From Coniochaeta sp. PMI_546 (Eukaryota; Ascomycota; Sordariomycetes; Coniochaetales; Coniochaetaceae), in NCBI GenBank assembly GCA_021432605.1, contig MU271150.1, forward strand, positions 2,046,001 through 2,110,000: 64,000 bases of DNA, written 5' to 3'. The notes under the pieces are model-generated. The model saw nothing but the letters and a program-made list of their open reading frames with translations. It was not told the DNA's origin and did not search any database. How positions within the stretch are numbered: the stretch's first letter is position 1; every line of letters begins with the position of its first letter. This document shows positions 59,608-64,000 of this stretch, one piece after another. Made by a program: the position numbers and the translations under genes.

Positions 59608-62600
59608 GGTGTGTGTGTATGTGTAGGGTGTTGAGCTGTGAAGTGTGTACGATTCTGGTTGTATGGAGGCAAGATATGCGCAGCATACCTGTCGTTCTCC
59701 TCCCTCGCTTGGTGGCGGCAGGCGGCGTGCCACCGTACGAGCGTTCCTTTTTGCGGTTTCGCGATGGTGAAGGGATGCAATGGTCACGACTATAACTTGC
59801 GAGTCCTCTAGGGATTGCTACTCGGCTTCTAACCATGGAGAAGCAGGAAAGTCTCCTGTGGCTACTCTGCCTGCCTTGCGTGGCCTCCTCTAACAGCTGT
59901 TTGACAATGGGCATTGAATTACATGCCTTCATGGCTATGGTAATTTTGCGATAACGTATGCCTACAGCAACTATCTTACAGTTACGCTCTGCCACTAGTG
60001 GGCACGAGTTGGATGTGATACCGTTGTTTTTGAACAAGGACTATTATTGTCGATGAGCAGAGAGTGGAATTGAAGTTGACATTCCATCCTGAAGATCTGT
60101 CGAATGTATAAATATGAGGTGACCAGCGAACATAGGACAATGCTTGCGAATTGCTTCCAACTTGGGTCTCCTGAAGACTGTACTACGTGGCCCCAGCCTT
60201 GCCTCTGGTGAAACACAGTAAGCCCCTTCGGACGGCTAGAGCATTGCTGTTCTCTAGGATGTCTCCCGATCGCAAGTGGTATGACTGAGCGCGTGAGGTT
60301 ACCTGCTGAGACAACTCACCATAGCGGTTGCGAAACGCGGCTTCGACAACTGGTCTGATAGACTGAGCGACCTAGGCACCGTTACATAACTGCGACGATA
60401 TAATGACGTATTCTTGAAAACCCTGAAGAATCTCGATGTAACGGGACGATTTCTCTGGGTCGCCGCCCCTGAGAAGGATCATCTGTCAGTTGCTTCGTTA
60501 GTGTGATCAGATCATGGTTGCGTGCGTCCATCATCCTGTGGATTCCTCGATACGTTCCCCGCAGCATCCGGTGCTCTTGGCGTCCACCTAAATCGGGACT
60601 GATGGGAAAGTCGCGCAAGAGCCCAATGGCATTTGACAAATTGCCATACCAGGCATACCTACACGTGTACCTGTGTAAGTGTATAGTGTAGTGTGTACGT
60701 GTAGGCCTTCTGACACCCACACCAACACCCCGTCTCGCGTACAGTACTCGGTACACGTGTACACGGGAATACGCCTCCCCTTCCAGTTTCCGTCTTTTGC
60801 AAGGGTCCGCAATCATCATAAGTTCCAGGAGCGTGTGTTCCTTGTGCTCTGATTCGCTCCTTTGTAACAAGTGATTGCGAAGACACTCTGCCCTGAGAGA
60901 TCATCAGTTTCCAGTGCTTACTTTGCATGGTGTGGCGCCCGTTATTGAACTCTGTTCTTGAACCAGAAGGCGGGGATAAGCTCGTTGCGACGCACAGTTG
61001 CGAGTCGATTGGCCTATTGTGAGATCCAAGCAGTCCGGGATATGTCAAGGCTAGGCTTCTGGAAATGCGACACGACTGCTCGGTTCCCTCGTCGAGAAAA
61101 CAATACCTTGTTTTCACAGCTGAGGATCTTGTGTCAGTTCTTGTATCGCTTCGCAGATAAGGTTGATTCCGAGTGGCAGAAGATGGACCAGTCCAGCCAG
61201 GGAGCTTGCTTGTCCTTTTGAGAATGTCTAAGCTTGATGCATACATGTCTTCTAGTTCGGGGTACAAAAATCATCTCACGGTAGCAATGCGTCAAAAAGA
61301 GTGACACAAGTCTTCCCGTATCGCCGCATGACCGTAGAAGCCGGCTGCGAAGGCTGATTCATAACCACGAGCGGGGTATGAAGTACGTAGAGAGCTCATC
61401 CTCCCTGCCTCCTTTCTCCGATCATCGCGGAGACAATGGCCGCACGCCATCACACCGACCTGGTTTCCATAGCATGTTCGATTACTTTCACCGGTCCCTG
61501 GCTGGCTCCGCCATAATCTTCATGATAGCGGGGTGAGGTATCCAACATCCTCGCGTGCGATTCCAGGTTAGGTTTGGTCGTAAAAGTGCTAAAAACTCTA
61601 AATGCGAGGTGCAGCCCAGTACTGGATGCAAGGAATGTCGTAACCGTAGCTCCCTCGCTTGTCCGGTCTGGCAACAACTCGCGCCAGCGGAGCTCCCGCT
61701 CCGCATGACTCTCAGTGGAGGATTGGATGTCACACACTTGCTGTTAGCTTATCTTGTGTCCACTCACACATCATCAGTCCACCAAGAGCGTCATGCCGTG
61801 GCTTGATCCTCCTAGCACCGTCCCAAAAGCACATGTACCGCAGAAGGCAACAGCGCGACGAGGAAATGCGGATGTTCATGATCCTTCATTCAGCAGCTTG
61901 ATGCAGTATGACTCGTGCGAACCTTTATGTCTGGGGCGTCCGTTTCTGGGACAGCACTCTTTCCGGGACGGTACGAAACTGCCGGAAAGCGGTTTGAGCT
62001 GATTGGCCTGCGGGAGGGTATCAAGGACCCTAGGGGTTCTGGCTGGACCCTTAAGGGACTTTAAGCCACTTGGTGACTGACCATGTTTCCTTTACTTTGT
62101 ACTATGTACAATACTTTAGAGTAGATCTGGCGAGACCTCATCTGTCGCTGGTGTGGCTTCCCGCTGAGGCTTCAACAAGCCCGTGGCCCTGAACAGACTG
62201 TGCCTTTCAGTAAACCTGCTTAGGGACGTTACACACGAACGCTTTGCACACATATACCAATTCTGTATTTGGCACGTTGAAACAGAACCGCCTTGGCCGT
62301 CATTTTCGATCATCGAGATCACTCTTGACATGAGAAGTCTGTCCAGGAGCCGATGGCCCCACAGCCCCACTGCTCTTTGGCGCCACGACTCGTTGCTGGA
62401 GCTGGGACCTTGTTCACGCTGCATGGCTGCATGAGGTAAGTTCTTGTGGGTCTACCCGCTTGTTGGCAGGATCCGGGGTTCAGCGCTGCCCCATTTTCCC
62501 CATCAGTCTCGATTTCTCCCCCAAAAGTCGATCCCGCGAGGTTTTCGACGCGGTCATTCGACAAATTCGACCATGAAAAGCAGTGTGCGCGGATGTTCCT

Positions 62601-64000
62601 GTGTAAGATCGGCCATCTCTGCCCTGCTTTCAACCCGAAAATGTAAATATGGATGGAAACATGAGCCGATTAGCGTAAAGCCAGCTTAATGTTTCCAGAA
62701 TCCCATGCAGATCTATTGTGGTCGATGGGATTCGATCAGGCGCAGTTCACCGCGCTTCTCGAGATGCTCTGCCCTGCTCACATACACTACTACAAATGTT
62801 TCCACATACAGATTGTGCTGTGCCGGTCATACCGCGACGAAACGATAGGCGTGTCTCTGTCAAACAAGCGGCGTGACTAGTGACCTGGATATTCTAGGCC
62901 CAATGGATTCTGCGCCGTTGAACTGGCCTGATAGCGTGACTGTTGTGCCTTCAGTGTACGTGTAGTCGTCCTTGCGCAAGGTGCACACACATTCCGCTTA
63001 AGTCGAACCGACGCTACTGGTATCATGTTTAAAGTTAATGAGTAAGGTAAGGCAATATCAGGAGGATCCGGGGCAAGCGTCTTTTTCACTGACTGTCGTC
63101 GGAGCAGGAAGCGATTGGCTTTCAGCTTTTACCAACTGTGTTTGGTGTGTCCCTGCAGAATAAGAAATCCGTGATGAGGGGTCCTCCCGTGACAGCCGTC
63201 ATATCTCCTGCGGTATATCTACCTTCTACTTACCAGATGTCCTAAGGTAGTGATGTTGAATCGTACGGATTTGAAAACCCAACATCGGTATGGTCACGAG
63301 TAAGAAAGTGCGACTTGGTGTCTAAGCACAACACACACTGGTACCAATACAAAGCATCCCTACCAAGCTTCTATTTCCTCTACGATAACTCACAACACAG
63401 ACACACCTTGCGATAGTATCTAAAGTGCTCTGCCTAACCTACCTACCTTACCTCGATCAGAGTACCTACCTAGTGTAGGTGGTGTACACGTAGGTGTGTG
63501 TAGGCACGGAGCTGTCGCCGATAATGTCTTCCAAGTTTCTGTGCCGCGCTTGTGGACGGGAGCCCAAAAGTGGAGCTCCATTCGGAAATAAGTGGGCATG
63601 TCTGGAGCAAAACCTACGGCGGGACTGAAGAAGTACTCTTGCGGAAGGCACAAGTACCGTCCAGGGATGCGAAGTACCTTACTCTCCTCACGCAAGTCTT
63701 TCGGCAAAGCCCTGTCGATCACTGATCTTGTCCGATTATTGGTTGCCCAGTTTGGCCACAACTTCAGCAGTCGCCAAGGACGTGGAGTGTGCCCTTCCCG
63801 TCGCAGAAAACATACTGCGTACCTGTAGACTCGTGTACTAGTAGGTAAGTTAGTTGTGTGTTTTCTCTCATTGTCCGCAAGATCCACAACACTTGGTTGC
63901 GCTGAGGAGCCTGAGTTTGAAGTTCTACACGTGTAGATCAACTGGGTTCCGATCATCCACAGTATGGTATATTGAAAGGGTGCCCAACTTCAGTCCTGAG
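59608..64000. other. Gene-poor right end
   Basis: 4.4 kb with no recognisable gene. Three exact copies of the palindrome TACACGTGTA lie at 60660-60669, 60752-60761 and 63926-63935, amid TACGTGTA/GTACACG-like runs (60650-60770 and 63480-63500). ACCTACCTTACC-type motifs occur at about 63037-63050 and 63436-63475. Short frames (for example 60659-61267 minus) show no domain or splice support. No RNA or transposon is seen. Confidence 0.45.

Noticed and set aside
60659-61267. A 202-aa minus-strand frame at the right end
   Set aside because: Low-information sequence that includes the TACACG-like repeats; no domain or start context.

Overview
The window is nuclear DNA of a filamentous ascomycete (Pezizomycotina, most likely Sordariomycetes). 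Genes carry a few short introns (about 50-160 nt, GTAAGT/GTGAGT-type donors, CTAAC/CTAAT-like branch sites, YAG acceptors). The protein set is typical of the group: three Zn2Cys6 regulators, RTG2-like, NPR3, a DUF3824-like protein, and a LARP1-like protein with a DM15 repeat. I do not name a genus. Sixteen protein-coding genes are supported, about one per 4 kb. I saw no tRNA, rRNA, CRISPR, virus-like or transposon sequence.

Layout, left to right: a left-truncated RTG2-like gene (+, 1-1460) converges on a Zn2Cys6 gene (-, 1941-3746). A Gfo/Idh/MocA oxidoreductase (-, 4614-6308) diverges from the oligoribonuclease REX2 (+, 6830-7669). Phosphoglucomutase (+, 8385-10397) converges on a very large zinc-finger gene (-, 11039-15504) that joins a zinc cluster to several C2H2 fingers. 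After a gene-poor 5.5 kb come ethanolamine kinase (-, 21051-22430), a classic Zn2Cys6 activator (+, 24102-26458), NPR3 of the GATOR1/SEACIT complex (+, 27127-29891) and a bHLH factor (-, 30700-32295). A second 5.5-kb gap is followed by the Golgi protein SFT2 (+, 37848-39278) and a LARP1-like gene (+, 43385-46689) with an exceptionally long ATG-free leader. Then come a GPI-anchored Ser/Thr-rich wall protein (-, 48128-48939), a DUF3824-like protein (+, 51178-53331), and the head-to-head spliceosome genes CLF1 (-, 55093-57141) and PRP31 (+, 57709-59607). The last 4.4 kb hold no recognisable gene.

Most genes are unrelated housekeeping or regulatory loci; this is not a metabolic cluster. The links I can defend are these. 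RTG2 and NPR3 both belong to nitrogen/mitochondrial nutrient signalling but lie far apart. CLF1 and PRP31 share one 567-bp bidirectional promoter. The three zinc-cluster genes all have an intron exactly before the codon of the third cysteine, and two of them share an identical 124-nt zinc-cluster exon.

Exon models were assembled by hand. Each was accepted only where reading frame and splice consensus agreed on both sides. Start codons are the first plausible in-frame ATG. UTR limits are not known. No established 'exciting system' is evident. The strongest unexplained signals are the roughly 1.3-kb ATG-free leader of the LARP1-like gene, the repeated TACACGTGTA palindrome, and the shared split zinc-cluster exon.
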